Source: Rhizobium vallis (lineage in GTDB: Bacteria > Pseudomonadota > Alphaproteobacteria > Rhizobiales > Rhizobiaceae). Taken from it: 64,000 nt of DNA. The stretch is taken from assembly GCF_003985155.1 (NCBI RefSeq), contig NZ_ML133688.1:124001-188000 (forward strand), read 5' to 3'. Both the position numbers and the translations under genes were made by a program. This document shows positions 1-8,825 of the stretch, piece after piece. The notes beneath the pieces are model-generated. The model saw only the letters and a list, made by a program, of their open reading frames with translations, was not told the DNA's origin and searched no databases. Each line of letters opens with the position of its first letter. The stretch's first letter is position 1.

Positions 1-31
1 GCCCCGCCATTGTGCGGGGCCTTTTCTTTTC
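1..31 (+). terminator. Rho-independent terminator of a gene left of the window
   Basis: A 7-bp GC stem (GCCCCGC at 1-7, GCGGGGC at 14-20) is followed directly by a T-rich run. It has the form of an intrinsic terminator for a rightward gene ending before position 1. Confidence 0.75.
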
Positions 32-157
32 TACTCGTCCGGACCGTTCATTCTCGGACGTCGTGTTCATTGTGGTGTTGTCGTCATTCGCAACAACAAA
101 TAGTTGAAATGAAGTATAATTAGATGCAGATTTGCGGAGTAGCGGGAGGATCTGTAA

Positions 158-583
158 ATGACTGCAAAACTCGACATGAAGAAGCTGGTAGAGGAAATCT
201 ACGCTGTCCGTGGTCGCGGTGATATCGAGGGCACGCTGGCGCTGATCGGCGACGATTGCACTTTTCGCATGGTCGGCAATGCACGGCTGGCGCCTTTTTC
301 GTCTGAATCAGGCGGGCCTCATGCTTTTCGCCAGACGATAGCGCAGCTTATTACTGACTGGGATCTATCCAAGGTCAATACATCAGGCATCTATGTGGAC
401 GAGGACCATGATGTGGTCTTTGCGCATCGCGAAGGCGAGGTCAGGTACATTCCCACGGGCGCGACGTTCTATACCGAATTCGTCGACAAGATTCATTTCA
501 GCAATGGGAAACCGGTGAAGATCGTCGAATTCGTCGATACGCTGCAAGTGGCCGAGACGACCCGGATGATCCAGCTCGACTAA
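158..583 (+). CDS. NTF2-like / SnoaL-like ketosteroid isomerase-related protein
   Basis: A 141-residue protein with the length and pattern of a single cone-shaped NTF2-like domain: an N-terminal helix, a glycine-rich turn and alternating beta strands (YVDEDHDVVFAHREGEVRY) ending in a strand plus short tail. The ATG is preceded by a good ribosome binding site (GGGAGGA). Members of this fold are small isomerases, hydrolases or ligand-binding proteins, so the substrate cannot be named. It faces the radical SAM gene convergently, and an isolated terminator precedes it, so it is probably monocistronic. Confidence 0.8.
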   Translation: MTAKLDMKKLVEEIYAVRGRGDIEGTLALIGDDCTFRMVGNARLAPFSSESGGPHAFRQTIAQLITDWDLSKVNTSGIYVDEDHDVVFAHREGEVRYIPTGATFYTEFVDKIHFSNGKPVKIVEFVDTLQVAETTRMIQLD

Positions 584-665
584 ACAGCCGCCAAAGTCGG
601 AGCCTCGGGGCTTCGATTTAGGCACCCGTGATTTCCGGTCGACAGGGCGTCAGCCGCCGTTGCAA

Positions 666-2435
666 TCAATGCCCTGTCAGTTGCGCGACTTTCCTGACAT
701 GGCTGACGGCTGCGGCGCCGCCTGACGTCTGGGTGAAGAGGTGAAGCGTTTCCTCCTCGTCATCGGCCACCGGCGTCAAAGCCTGATCCATATAGGTCTT
801 CGACTTGGTGTCCCTTGCGATAAGGAATGCCGAGACTGCCAGGCTGATGATCGTGCCGGCGAGCGAGACGTGCTTGCTGACGGTTTCCCAGACGAAGCGT
901 GGCCAGAACACCAACGGATTTTCGCGTGGCAGCTCGGGGCGCCGTTCGGACGGCGTCTTTAGACGCAGCAGGCCGCTTTGAAGCGGATGCACGTTTTCCA
1001 GCGGCACGGTGGTGGCGAAGGAAACGAGAACCTTGGCGAGCCTTACCAGTGGAACCCCGGTTGCCACAGCGCGGCGCAGCAGCGTCTTCATATGATCAGG
1101 CGAATAATAGAGCGACCATGCCTCGTGATAGATATCTTCCCATTCCTGCTTGCTCATCTTCGGATGCGCGGTGCAGACATGTTCGACGTCGTAGATGTTG
1201 AGATCGGCATCCATCTCGACGCCCTTCTTCCACAGGACCTGATGGTCTTCGGAGCCGGGCAGCGGCGTCAGGACGAAAAATTCGATGACATCGAGCGGCA
1301 ATTCTTCCTGGATGATGGCAATGTCGCGGCGGATCGATTCCGGCGTATCGGCGGGGAAGCCCAGGATATAACCGGCCAGCGTCATGATGCCCTGCGCCTT
1401 CCAGGCGAGCAGCATCTTGCGATATTCGGTGATCTTGTTCTGGTTCTTCTTGGCGGCCGTCAGATTATCCGGATTGACGTTTTCGAGGCCGATGAAGACG
1501 CGGGTGACGCCGGCGCGCTTGGATTTCTCGATGAAATTCGGAATCTTGTGGCAGAGCGTGTCGACCTGGATCATCAGGCCGAGCGGTATGCCGTCCCGCT
1601 CCTTGAGTTCGATCAACCGGTCGAAGATCGCTTCCCAATCCTTGTTACGAGCAAAATTGTCGTCGGTGATGAAGAATTTATGGATGCCCTGCGCCCAGTT
1701 CATCCGCACCAGCTTCTCGACGTCGTCGGCTGAGCGGAAGCGCGACTTGCGCCCCTGAACGTTGATGATCGTGCAGAACGAGCACTGGTAGGGGCAGCCG
1801 CGTCCGGCATCGAAGCTGGTGCTGAGCCCGAGCGTGCGCTGGATATTGTCCCTCGGCAGGAAGGGAACCGGCGTACCGCCGATGCCGGGCAGGTCGTTCA
1901 TGAAATTATAGAGCGGCTTCAACTCGCCGGCGACGACGTCGCGCAGCACCATATCCAGCCGCCCCTCGGCTTCGCCGGCGAACATCGAGATGCCCATGTC
2001 GCGGCAGGCGTCGAGCCCGACCGCCTTGCCATCGAGCATCGACAGGCAGCCGGAAACATGGAAGCCGCCCATCGAGACCGGCAGGCCGGCATCGCGGAAG
2101 GGCCGGGCGATATCCAGCGCACGCGGATACTGGTTCGACTGGACGCCGACGAGAGCGATCATGCCGAAATTATCGTGACGCTTGAACTGCGCCAGCAGCT
2201 TGGCGAAATCGATCCGCGTATTGGTCTCGTCGATAACAGTGATGTCAATCTCGGTGTCCGGTCCGAGCACCTTGCGTTCGGCGCACTCGGCGGCGATGCC
2301 ATAGAGAGCCGCGAGCGAATTGGAGGGGATCATCGCCCGCCACCAGCGAATGACGTAGCCGTCATCGTCGTAATGCGACGGCTTGATCAGAATGAGCTGA
2401 AAACGTCTGCGCGCGGCTTCCGGGATATAGGACAA
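666..2435 (-). CDS. B12-binding domain radical SAM protein
   Basis: A 589-residue protein. Residues 1-165 resemble a cobalamin-binding Rossmann region (GGFHVS near 123-128) without the full DxHxxG lower-ligand motif. The radical SAM core follows with C214, C218 and C221 (CxxxCxxC), the 4Fe-4S cluster ligands, and the later motif GLENVNPDN typical of this superfamily. A hydrophobic helix lies near residues 530-550, so the C-terminus may touch the membrane. Class B radical SAM enzymes of this shape methylate or rearrange unreactive carbons. The substrate is not evident. No biosynthetic partner is adjacent, and the neighbouring nuclease gene lies 160 bp downstream of its start. Confidence 0.85.
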   Translation of the reverse strand: MSYIPEAARRRFQLILIKPSHYDDDGYVIRWWRAMIPSNSLAALYGIAAECAERKVLGPDTEIDITVIDETNTRIDFAKLLAQFKRHDNFGMIALVGVQSNQYPRALDIARPFRDAGLPVSMGGFHVSGCLSMLDGKAVGLDACRDMGISMFAGEAEGRLDMVLRDVVAGELKPLYNFMNDLPGIGGTPVPFLPRDNIQRTLGLSTSFDAGRGCPYQCSFCTIINVQGRKSRFRSADDVEKLVRMNWAQGIHKFFITDDNFARNKDWEAIFDRLIELKERDGIPLGLMIQVDTLCHKIPNFIEKSKRAGVTRVFIGLENVNPDNLTAAKKNQNKITEYRKMLLAWKAQGIMTLAGYILGFPADTPESIRRDIAIIQEELPLDVIEFFVLTPLPGSEDHQVLWKKGVEMDADLNIYDVEHVCTAHPKMSKQEWEDIYHEAWSLYYSPDHMKTLLRRAVATGVPLVRLAKVLVSFATTVPLENVHPLQSGLLRLKTPSERRPELPRENPLVFWPRFVWETVSKHVSLAGTIISLAVSAFLIARDTKSKTYMDQALTPVADDEEETLHLFTQTSGGAAAVSHVRKVAQLTGH

Positions 2436-2595
2436 GAGTATCTATCTTTCTTTCGAAGCTTTTGCCCGGAGACAAAATGGCGTTGAAGGCACATATCAGG
2501 CACGGCGTAGGGATGCGACCTATCGGGCTCAAACTAAGGCATAAAAATCGGCGCCGAGGCGCGACGCTCCGCGCAGGTTCTCAATCACCAATATA

Positions 2596-3405
2596 CTACC
2601 TGACATCGAGCAGCAATGCGCGGTGGTCTGAGACCTCTGGCGCCTCGACCACGCTGAATCTGGCAATATTCACCCCCGGTGTAACGAGCATGTAGTCGGC
2701 ATATCGGCCCTGCTTCAGATAGTAGGAGGTGCGTGTGTCTACAAGGCCGTTTCCGGTGACAAGATCGGAAAGCCCGAGTCTGGCGAGAACCTCGAAGGTC
2801 GCGCTGTCCGGCAGCACGTTGAAATCGCCGCAGACGACGAGCCTTTCGTCGCCGGGCCAGATGCGCTCGATGAGCCTGGCCAGCGCTTCGGCCTGTTCTT
2901 CGCGCGCCGCCGTATCGCCCTTGCCCGCGGGGTCACGCAGCCCATGCATATGGGCAATGGTCACCGTGGAATCATTGTCGCGGCTGAAGAGGCGGATGCA
3001 ATGCGCATTTCGCGGCCGCGGATGTTCGCCCCAGCCATTGCTGGAAAAGCGGCCGTGCACGAAATCCAGTCCCTGGGCGATAACGGAGTGCGATGTACGC
3101 ACGAAGGTCGCCAGTCCGAATTCGGCGGCAATGGTCGTATCGCCGTCAAAGAGCTCGCCTCTCGATGTCGGACAGAAGAAGGCGTCGTGGCCGGGCAGGG
3201 CGGCGCTGACCTCCGCAAAGAGGTTAGGGCGCTGCGGCAGATCCAACCCCGCGTCACGATAGACCGCCCATCCGGGCGCTGCCCCGGGGGCGCGCAGCAC
3301 CTCCTGCAGGCACAGCACATCCGGATCGGCCTGCCTGACATAGCTGATCAGGGCCTCATGCAGCCTGCCGCCCCATGCATTCAGCGAAATGATCCGCAAC
3401 GTCAT
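2596..3405 (-). CDS. Endonuclease/exonuclease/phosphatase family protein
   Basis: A 269-residue protein of the DNase I-like EEP fold. The N-terminus reads LRIISLNAWGG (Asn metal ligand), the core has CLQEVL (Glu ligand), then GDFNVLPDS and the C-terminal SDHRALLLDV, which together form the catalytic Asp/Asn/His set. The start at 3405 is chosen because longer reading frames upstream run into the end of sthA and lose family similarity. Family members cleave phosphodiester bonds in nucleic acids, phosphoinositides or sphingolipids. The substrate here is unknown. No signal peptide is visible, so it is probably cytoplasmic. Confidence 0.85.
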   Translation of the reverse strand: MTLRIISLNAWGGRLHEALISYVRQADPDVLCLQEVLRAPGAAPGWAVYRDAGLDLPQRPNLFAEVSAALPGHDAFFCPTSRGELFDGDTTIAAEFGLATFVRTSHSVIAQGLDFVHGRFSSNGWGEHPRPRNAHCIRLFSRDNDSTVTIAHMHGLRDPAGKGDTAAREEQAEALARLIERIWPGDERLVVCGDFNVLPDSATFEVLARLGLSDLVTGNGLVDTRTSYYLKQGRYADYMLVTPGVNIARFSVVEAPEVSDHRALLLDVR

Positions 3406-3461
3406 TCGGCTCCGTTTTGGCGATCGGATTAAACCGCAGCTCCGGCGTCTAAGCGATGCGC

Positions 3462-4871
3462 TTAGAGTTCCGACTTGATGTCGCCCATCCGGTTCCAGGC
3501 ATCGAGGCCGGCGATCTTGTAGGCTTCGGCAAGCGTCGGATAGTTGAAGGTATTCTCGACGAAATATTCGACCGTGCCTTTGAGATTGAGCACCGCCTGA
3601 CCGATATGGACGAGTTCGGTAGCACCTTCGCCGACGATATGCACACCGAGCAGCCGGCGCGTCTTCAGCGAGAAGATCAGCTTCAGAAGCCCGGTGTCGA
3701 GACCCATGATGTGACCGCGCGAAGTTTCGCGGAAACGGGCTATGCCGCATTCGTAAGGAATACCGCGCTCTTTCATTTCCTCTTCAGTCAGGCCGCAGGT
3801 CGAAATCTCTGGCACGGCATAGATGCCGTAGGGGAAATATTTCGGCGGCTCCTTGGCAACCGCGCCGATCGCGACACGGGCGGCGATGCGGCCCTGTTCC
3901 ATCGAGGTAGAGGCAAGGCTCGGAAAGCCCACGACGTCGCCAGCGGCGTAGACGTTGGCAACCGATGTCTGGAAGGTTTCCGGATTGACCTTGAGACGGC
4001 CGCGGCTGTCAGCTTCGAGGCCGATGGCCGGAAGGTTCAGCGCGTCGGTCGCACCCATGCGACCGGCGGCGAAAAGCACCATGTCGGTCGTCAGGCGCCG
4101 GCCGCTGTCGAGTGTCAGCTCGACCTTGCCGTTATCAAGCGTCTCTACCTTGTCGGCCTTCTGGCCGAGCAGCAGCTTCATGTTGCGGTCGCGCAGCTGG
4201 TAGATGAAGTCTTCGACGATTTCCCTGTCGATAAAGTCCAGCATCGTCGCCTTCGGGTCGATGACGGTAACAGCAGTGTCGAGCGCGCTGAAGATCGTCG
4301 CATATTCGATGCCGATGACGCCGGCGCCGATGACGACCATCGATCGCGGCAGTTCCTGGATGTCGAGCAGTTCGTCGCTGTCGAGAACGGTTTTCCCGTC
4401 GAAGGGTATATAATCGGGGCGGAATGGCTTTGTGCCGACGGCGAGCAGCACGCTGGCGGCGGTGACCTGCGTGGTCTCGCCGTCATCCTTGACCACCTGC
4501 AGCGTCGACGCATCGATGAAGCTCGCCTTGCCGCGAATATGTTGCACGCGATTGCGGGCGAACTGGTGTTCCAGCACCTCGACCTCGTGGTTCAGCGTAA
4601 TCAGCAGGCGACGCCGCAGGTCATCTGCACTGATCTCTTCCTTGACGCGGTAAGACCGGCCGTAGAAGCCGCGTTCGCGCCAGCCGGAAAGATTGAGCGC
4701 GGTCTCGCGCAGCGTTTTGGAAGGGATGGTGCCGGTATGGACCGACACGCCGCCAACGCGTTTGCCCTGCTCGATGACAAGCACTTTCTTGCCGAGTTTT
4801 GCAGCCTGGATCGCGCCACGGCGCCCTGCGGGACCGCTGCCCACTACAACAAGATCGTACTGAAGCATCAT
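3462..4871 (-). CDS. sthA: Soluble pyridine nucleotide transhydrogenase (Si-specific)
   Basis: A 469-residue two-dinucleotide-binding flavoprotein. The FAD Rossmann motif GSGPAG is at residues 11-16, a second motif GAGVIG lies near 180, and the C-terminal dimer domain carries FNYPTLAEAY. That last motif has Asn where lipoamide dehydrogenase has its catalytic His, as in E. coli SthA. SthA exchanges reducing equivalents between NADPH and NAD+. The usual redox-disulfide segment reads GGVSVHTGTIPSK (40-52), so both cysteines are absent; E. coli SthA keeps one. The start at 4871 removes a nine-residue extension that does not align to the family. Confidence 0.85.
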   Translation of the reverse strand: MMLQYDLVVVGSGPAGRRGAIQAAKLGKKVLVIEQGKRVGGVSVHTGTIPSKTLRETALNLSGWRERGFYGRSYRVKEEISADDLRRRLLITLNHEVEVLEHQFARNRVQHIRGKASFIDASTLQVVKDDGETTQVTAASVLLAVGTKPFRPDYIPFDGKTVLDSDELLDIQELPRSMVVIGAGVIGIEYATIFSALDTAVTVIDPKATMLDFIDREIVEDFIYQLRDRNMKLLLGQKADKVETLDNGKVELTLDSGRRLTTDMVLFAAGRMGATDALNLPAIGLEADSRGRLKVNPETFQTSVANVYAAGDVVGFPSLASTSMEQGRIAARVAIGAVAKEPPKYFPYGIYAVPEISTCGLTEEEMKERGIPYECGIARFRETSRGHIMGLDTGLLKLIFSLKTRRLLGVHIVGEGATELVHIGQAVLNLKGTVEYFVENTFNYPTLAEAYKIAGLDAWNRMGDIKSEL

Positions 4872-4987
4872 CAAGCCCCGGATTGGAAATAGAATCATTT
4901 GCGACGCAAAAATGTCGCCTGTCTATCGGTAGCCGGTCAATGTTACAGATTGTTTTACGGCTGCCGATTCAGCCGGAACTGCGTCTT

Positions 4988-5806
4988 TCAGATCAGCTTC
5001 AGCCCCTTCAGGCTGACATGGCCATCCTTGCCGATGATGACGTGATCGTGGACGATAATATCGAGCGCCTTGGCGGCGTCCATGATCACCTTCGTCATTT
5101 CGATGTCGGCGCGCGACGGCGTCGGATCGCCGGAGGGATGGTTATGGACGAGGATCATTGCCGTTGCCGAAAGCTCGAGTGCCCGTTTCACCACTTCGCG
5201 CGGATAGACCGGCGTGTGGTCGACCGTGCCGCGGCCCTGCACCTCGTCAGCGATCAGCACGTTGCGCTTGTCGAGAAAGAGAATACGAAACTGTTCGCGG
5301 GTTTCGTGCGCCATGGCGGCATGGCAATATTGAATGACCGAAGACCATGAAGACAGGACCTGCTTGCTTCTGAGCTCGCTTTTCAGGGTCCGATGGGCGA
5401 CGGTCGAGATCAGCTTCAGATCGAGCGCCACAGCCTCGCCGACACCCTTCACCTCCGTCAGCAGCGCCGCAGGTGCGCCGAAGACGCCGGCGAGCGAGCC
5501 GAACCGTTCGATCAGCGCCTTGGCGATCGGCTTGGTGTCGCGCCGCGGGATCAGGCGGAAAAGCAAGAGTTCGAGGATTTCGTAATCGGCAAGCGCGGTG
5601 TCGCCGTGTTCGCGGAAGCGGTCTCGCAAGCGCTCGCGATGGCCATGGTAGTGCTCTTGGGGAGCAAGAGAGGCGGGCAGGGCGGCCCTCGCATTCGGCG
5701 CGGGTGCCTTTCCTGGCCGCCCGAAGAACGAGCGTTCGTCGGCCGCCACAGTCTCCTCGAAAGGCAGTTCGTCGTCGGAAGATTTCGGAACCGGCCCTTT
5801 CGCCAT
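4988..5806 (-). CDS. radC: RadC family protein (JAB/MPN metalloprotease fold)
   Basis: A 272-residue protein with an N-terminal helix-hairpin-helix region ([20 protein letters not shown]) and a C-terminal JAB domain. The zinc motif [14 protein letters not shown] supplies two His and one Asp ligand. The family was named for DNA repair, but its biochemical role is unsettled and the name should be read only as family membership. The start at 5806 (MAKGPVPK) is preferred over the longer form because that form overlaps the map gene and its leader looks non-coding. Only 7 bp separate it from the end of map, so the two are likely co-transcribed. Confidence 0.88.
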   Translation of the reverse strand: MAKGPVPKSSDDELPFEETVAADERSFFGRPGKAPAPNARAALPASLAPQEHYHGHRERLRDRFREHGDTALADYEILELLLFRLIPRRDTKPIAKALIERFGSLAGVFGAPAALLTEVKGVGEAVALDLKLISTVAHRTLKSELRSKQVLSSWSSVIQYCHAAMAHETREQFRILFLDKRNVLIADEVQGRGTVDHTPVYPREVVKRALELSATAMILVHNHPSGDPTPSRADIEMTKVIMDAAKALDIIVHDHVIIGKDGHVSLKGLKLI

Positions 5807-5813
5807 CGGACCG

Positions 5814-6650
5814 TCACCCGATGAACGGTGGCAGGCCGGGGCGGTCGAGGCCACCGGGCGACAGCGTGAAGATCTCGCAGCCGTCGGAGGTGACGCCGAC
5901 GGTATGTTCGTACTGCGCCGAAAGCGAGCGGTCTCGGGTTACCGCCGTCCAGCCGTCGGCGAGCACCTTCACATGCGGCCGGCCGAGATTGATCATCGGC
6001 TCGATGGTGAAGATCATGCCTTCGCGCAGCTCCGGCCCTTCATTGGCGCGGCCGTAGTGCAGGATGTTCGGCGAATCATGGAACAGCCGGCCGACGCCGT
6101 GGCCGCAGAAATCGCGCACCACCGAACAGCGCTCCGCCTCCGCATAAGTCTGGATTGCCTCGCCGATCGCGCCGGTGCGGGCGCCCGGTCTGACAGCGGC
6201 AATGCCGCGCATCAGCGATTCGTAGGTGACCTCGAGCAGCCGTTCGGCAGCGCGCTTGACCGTGCCGACAGGGTACATGCGGCTGGAATCGCCGTGCCAG
6301 CCATCGACCACGAAGGTGACGTCGATATTGACGATATCGCCTTCGCGCAGCGGCTTGTCGTTCGGAATGCCATGGCAGACGACGTGGTTGATCGAGGTGC
6401 AGGTCGATTTGGTGTAGCCGCGATAGTTCAGCGTCGCCGGATAGGCGCCGTGATCCATGCCGAAATCGAAGACGAACCGGTCGATGTCATCGGTCACCAG
6501 TCCCGGCTTCACGATATCGGCAAGCGCGTCGAGGCAGCGCGCGGTCAGCTGGCATGCCCTGCGCATACCCTCGAATGCTTCAGCGTCGTAAAGCCGGATG
6601 GCGCCCGTATTCTTCGGGGGCGCGGAAGAGGCTTCGATATAGTTCACCAT
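5814..6650 (-). CDS. map: Type I methionine aminopeptidase
   Basis: A 278-residue pita-bread-fold enzyme that removes the initiator methionine from nascent proteins. The five metal ligands can be seen: Asp in [19 protein letters not shown] (two Asp), His in [12 protein letters not shown], and two Glu in FTIEPMIN and QYEHTV. The substrate His is in [11 protein letters not shown]. The N-terminus extends about 25 residues beyond the minimal enzyme, as in many rhizobial copies. It is divergent from the TetR gene across 250 bp and lies upstream of radC in the same direction. Confidence 0.95.
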   Translation of the reverse strand: MVNYIEASSAPPKNTGAIRLYDAEAFEGMRRACQLTARCLDALADIVKPGLVTDDIDRFVFDFGMDHGAYPATLNYRGYTKSTCTSINHVVCHGIPNDKPLREGDIVNIDVTFVVDGWHGDSSRMYPVGTVKRAAERLLEVTYESLMRGIAAVRPGARTGAIGEAIQTYAEAERCSVVRDFCGHGVGRLFHDSPNILHYGRANEGPELREGMIFTIEPMINLGRPHVKVLADGWTAVTRDRSLSAQYEHTVGVTSDGCEIFTLSPGGLDRPGLPPFIG

Positions 6651-6850
6651 TGCAGGGCCTTAGTCGAGAATATTAGAATTGTTCATAATGCAGCTATGCC
6701 GGGTTCGTCCATCGCGATCAACCACCGGCGCGACATTTCTGAACGGATACCATCGGCCGCCCCCTGCAGCATTCTGCATCCGTCCGACGGCAAATTATCG
6801 GCGGGGGCTGAATATCCACAATCTTCCCAAAGGGATAGGATTGATTGGAT

Positions 6851-6896
6851 GGACCCTCCCCGCTACTCACCGATTGGTGACAGCGGGGAAGGGTCC
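6851..6896 (+). promoter_or_regulatory. Long imperfect hairpin / operator abutting the tetR start codon
   Basis: GGACCCT-CCCCGCT (6851-6864) pairs with AGCGGGG-A-AGGGTCC (6882-6896), and TCACC/GGTGA (6867-6871, 6876-6880) pairs around a GATT loop. That gives about 19 base pairs with one bulge and a small internal loop, ending three bases before the ATG at 6900. The right arm contains the purine-rich stretch that would serve as ribosome binding site. It could be an autoregulatory operator or an RNA structure limiting translation. There is no T-run, so it is not a terminator. Confidence 0.6.
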
Positions 6897-6899
6897 GTC

Positions 6900-7559
6900 A
6901 TGTTGATTGAAGCGGTAAAACTTGAAAATTCGCCCGAGACGGGCGCCGAGCCGGAACGGCGCGTGCGAGATCGCGGCGCCACGGAACGCGCCATCCTCGC
7001 CGCCGCCAAGAGCCTGCTGGCCGAGGAAGGCTTTCAGAACTTCGGCATCAATGCGGTCGCCCGCCGCGCCGGTTCCGACAAGCAGCTGATCTATCGTTAT
7101 TATGGCGGCCTCGACGGTCTGGTCGAGGCGATTGGCGCCGATCTCGGCACCTGGGTGAGGGATCGTATCCCGGAAGATGCCGGCGGCATGTTCCTGCTCA
7201 CCTATGGCGATCTGATGGAGCGGTTGGCGCTTCTCCTTCTCGACGCCTTGAAAAACGATCCGCTGATGCGCCGCATCCTCGCCTGGGAGATATCGGAAAA
7301 TACCGAGCAGGTGAGGCGCCTGTCGGAAGCGCGCTCGAAGGCGCTCGCGCTCTGGCTGGAGCGCATGCGCAGCTCGCTGGCGCCGCCGAAGGGCGTAGAT
7401 GCTGCAGCCGTCAACGCCGTCGTCATCGCCGCGATCCAGCATCTGGTGCTTGCCGGCGCCGCCGGCGGGCAGTGCGCCGGCCTATCGCTGAAGACGCCGA
7501 AGGACTGGGAGAAGGCGGCAACGGCGTTGAAGCGCATCGTGCGCGGCGTCTATGGCTGA
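6900..7559 (+). CDS. TetR/AcrR family transcriptional regulator
   Basis: A 219-residue regulator. After about 25 charged residues comes a TetR N-terminal HTH (ILAAAKSLLAEEGF, then GINAVARRAGSDKQLIYRYYGG, roughly residues 32-75), followed by an all-helical ligand/dimer domain. TetR proteins repress nearby promoters until a ligand binds. The start is fixed by a hairpin ending four bases upstream and by the loss of family similarity further out. The only divergent neighbour is map, so the target may be its own gene or a distant locus. Confidence 0.9.
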   Translation: MLIEAVKLENSPETGAEPERRVRDRGATERAILAAAKSLLAEEGFQNFGINAVARRAGSDKQLIYRYYGGLDGLVEAIGADLGTWVRDRIPEDAGGMFLLTYGDLMERLALLLLDALKNDPLMRRILAWEISENTEQVRRLSEARSKALALWLERMRSSLAPPKGVDAAAVNAVVIAAIQHLVLAGAAGGQCAGLSLKTPKDWEKAATALKRIVRGVYG

Positions 7560-7688
7560 TACCTCCTCATCCACAGGAGGCGACCGCCACGTTAACCTTA
7601 ATAAATGGTTTACGTTGCGCGGCACGGGTTAACCCGACAGTGTGGCAGTCAGCAGAGATGGTACGAGTAGAGTCCCGAGTTGACGCCC

Positions 7689-7862
7689 ATGGGAGCCAAA
7701 ATCGCTAGAGCCGCGTTTCTCGTGACGGCGATGATGTTCTTCGCAGTCCTGGCGCTGGATATAGCAGTTCCAACGCTGGTGCTTTGCATCATGGCATTGT
7801 CGACCCGGCTGGTCTCCCTCGATCTGCCCGTCGCGCACAAGCATGGAGGAGAGGCCGCATGA
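7689..7862 (+). CDS. Small hydrophobic membrane protein
   Basis: A 57-residue ORF with one long hydrophobic segment (about residues 8-35: FLVTAMMFFAVLALDIAV and on) and a short charged C-terminus ending HKHGGEAA. Its stop codon overlaps the start of the next gene in an ATGA, which suggests translational coupling and is the best argument that it is real. Codon use is rhizobial. No convincing ribosome binding site precedes the ATG, and a TTG nine bases upstream is an alternative start. No family was recognised. Confidence 0.5.
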   Translation: MGAKIARAAFLVTAMMFFAVLALDIAVPTLVLCIMALSTRLVSLDLPVAHKHGGEAA

Positions 7863-8191
7863 AGTGGTTTCTGATCTTCTGGGCCGGCCCCATCGTCTTT
7901 CTGGGCGGATGGTACTGGCTTTCCTATTACGACATGAACTTCGGCATCTTCATGCTGACGCGGCAGGTCCATGACCTGACCTTCGCGGTTTATGGCAAGG
8001 CGCTCGGCCTTCCGCCGGAAACCATCCCGCCGCTGGTTGCCCGCGCGATCGCCGTTGACAGCCTCGTCGTCTTCGCAATCCTGGGCTTCAGAAAGCGCAA
8101 ATCGATCACCGCCTGGTGGAAGGCGCGTCAGGCGTTGAATTCATCTCCAGCAGACCTTGCCAGCAAGGAAAGCCTGTCGAGCGCCCCTTGA
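7859..8191 (+). CDS. DUF6105-like small membrane protein
   Basis: A 110-residue protein with a hydrophobic N-terminal helix ([22 protein letters not shown], here split by glycine) and a second hydrophobic stretch around residues 70-82 ([13 protein letters not shown]), followed by a basic RKRK cytoplasmic segment. It resembles a conserved Rhizobiales family I associate with DUF6105; function unknown. It starts in a 4-bp overlap with the small ORF upstream, and its 3' end overlaps the convergent ruvX gene by 64 bp. Confidence 0.75.
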   Translation: MKWFLIFWAGPIVFLGGWYWLSYYDMNFGIFMLTRQVHDLTFAVYGKALGLPPETIPPLVARAIAVDSLVVFAILGFRKRKSITAWWKARQALNSSPADLASKESLSSAP

Positions 8192-8622
8192 AGGATGAAG
8201 CTTGCCGCGGCCGAATCGATCCGTTCGGCCCGCTTGGCGCGTGAGACATCCATTTCCAGCAGCGCCCGCTCCGCCGCAACCGTCGAAAGCCGCTCGTCCC
8301 AATAGACGAACGGCAACGCCGTCTTCTGTTCCATATTGCGCACGAAGGCGCGGGTCGCCTGCACGCGCGGACCGGCCGAGCCGTCCATATTCATCGGCAG
8401 ACCGATGACGAAGGCCGCGATTTTTTCACCTGAGGCAAAATCCAGCAGCGCCTGCGCGTCGATGGTGAACTTGACCCGGCGGATTACCGGGCGCGGCGTG
8501 GCGAAACGCCGCCCAAGATCGGACATGGAAAGCCCTATCGTCTTGGTGCCGAGATCAAGGCCTGCGATTGCCTGTCCCGGGGCAAGCGTCTCGGCCATTT
8601 CCTCGATTGTCAGCACCGTCAT
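8128..8622 (-). CDS. ruvX: Putative pre-16S rRNA nuclease / Holliday junction resolvase RuvX (YqgF)
   Basis: A 164-residue RNase H-fold protein. The first catalytic Asp lies in [12 protein letters not shown], the Glu in VYWDERLST, and the last Asp in [12 protein letters not shown], matching the YqgF family. In E. coli the family matures the 5' end of 16S rRNA; a resolvase role has also been proposed. Its place just upstream of the MBL hydrolase and gatCA is, as I recall, a common Rhizobiales arrangement. The gene is divergent from the hydrolase across a repeat-containing gap. Confidence 0.92.
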   Translation of the reverse strand: MTVLTIEEMAETLAPGQAIAGLDLGTKTIGLSMSDLGRRFATPRPVIRRVKFTIDAQALLDFASGEKIAAFVIGLPMNMDGSAGPRVQATRAFVRNMEQKTALPFVYWDERLSTVAAERALLEMDVSRAKRAERIDSAAASFILQGALDRLSLLARSAGDEFNA

Positions 8623-8695
8623 TACCGTTTCATCCCGTCAAAAGAAATTGAAGTCGCAGCCGCTTTCCTTTGCGGCGACATAAGTTATGTCCTTA

Positions 8696-8784
8696 GAGCA
8701 TGATGCCGAAAAGTGTGAACGGTTTTCGGACAACATCATGCTCCAATTCTTTGATTGAGATCCGGTCTAAATCGTCCGGATCTC
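8696..8784. repeat. Rhizobial intergenic palindromic repeat (two adjacent hairpins)
   Basis: First unit: GAGCATGATG (8696-8705) pairs with CATCATGCTC (8734-8743), with an inner CCGAAAA/TTTTCGG stem. Second unit: GAGATCCGG (8757-8765) pairs with CCGGATCTC (8776-8784). The first unit matches the AGAGCATGATGCCGAAAA-type palindromes widely dispersed between genes in Rhizobium and Agrobacterium genomes. It sits between divergent ruvX and the hydrolase gene. Confidence 0.8.
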
Positions 8785-8825
8785 CCGAAACCGGCCTTTG
8801 CATACCGTAATAAAGGAGACATTTC

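Noticed and set aside
978..1733. Rightward open frame of 251 codons
   Set aside because: It lies wholly antisense to the radical SAM gene and has no domain, ribosome site or normal composition.
3456..4892. Rightward 478-codon frame
   Set aside because: An exact antisense shadow of sthA; its Asp/Val/Gly-rich translation is typical of antisense frames in GC-rich genes.
5904..6899. Long rightward reading frame upstream of the tetR gene
   Set aside because: It is antisense to map and continuous with tetR only by chance in high-GC DNA. Family similarity starts at 6900, right after the hairpin.
7580..7640. CtrA-like TTAACC motifs
   Set aside because: TTAACC and GGTTAACCC occur, but the TTAA-N7-TTAA spacing is missing, so no CtrA site is called.
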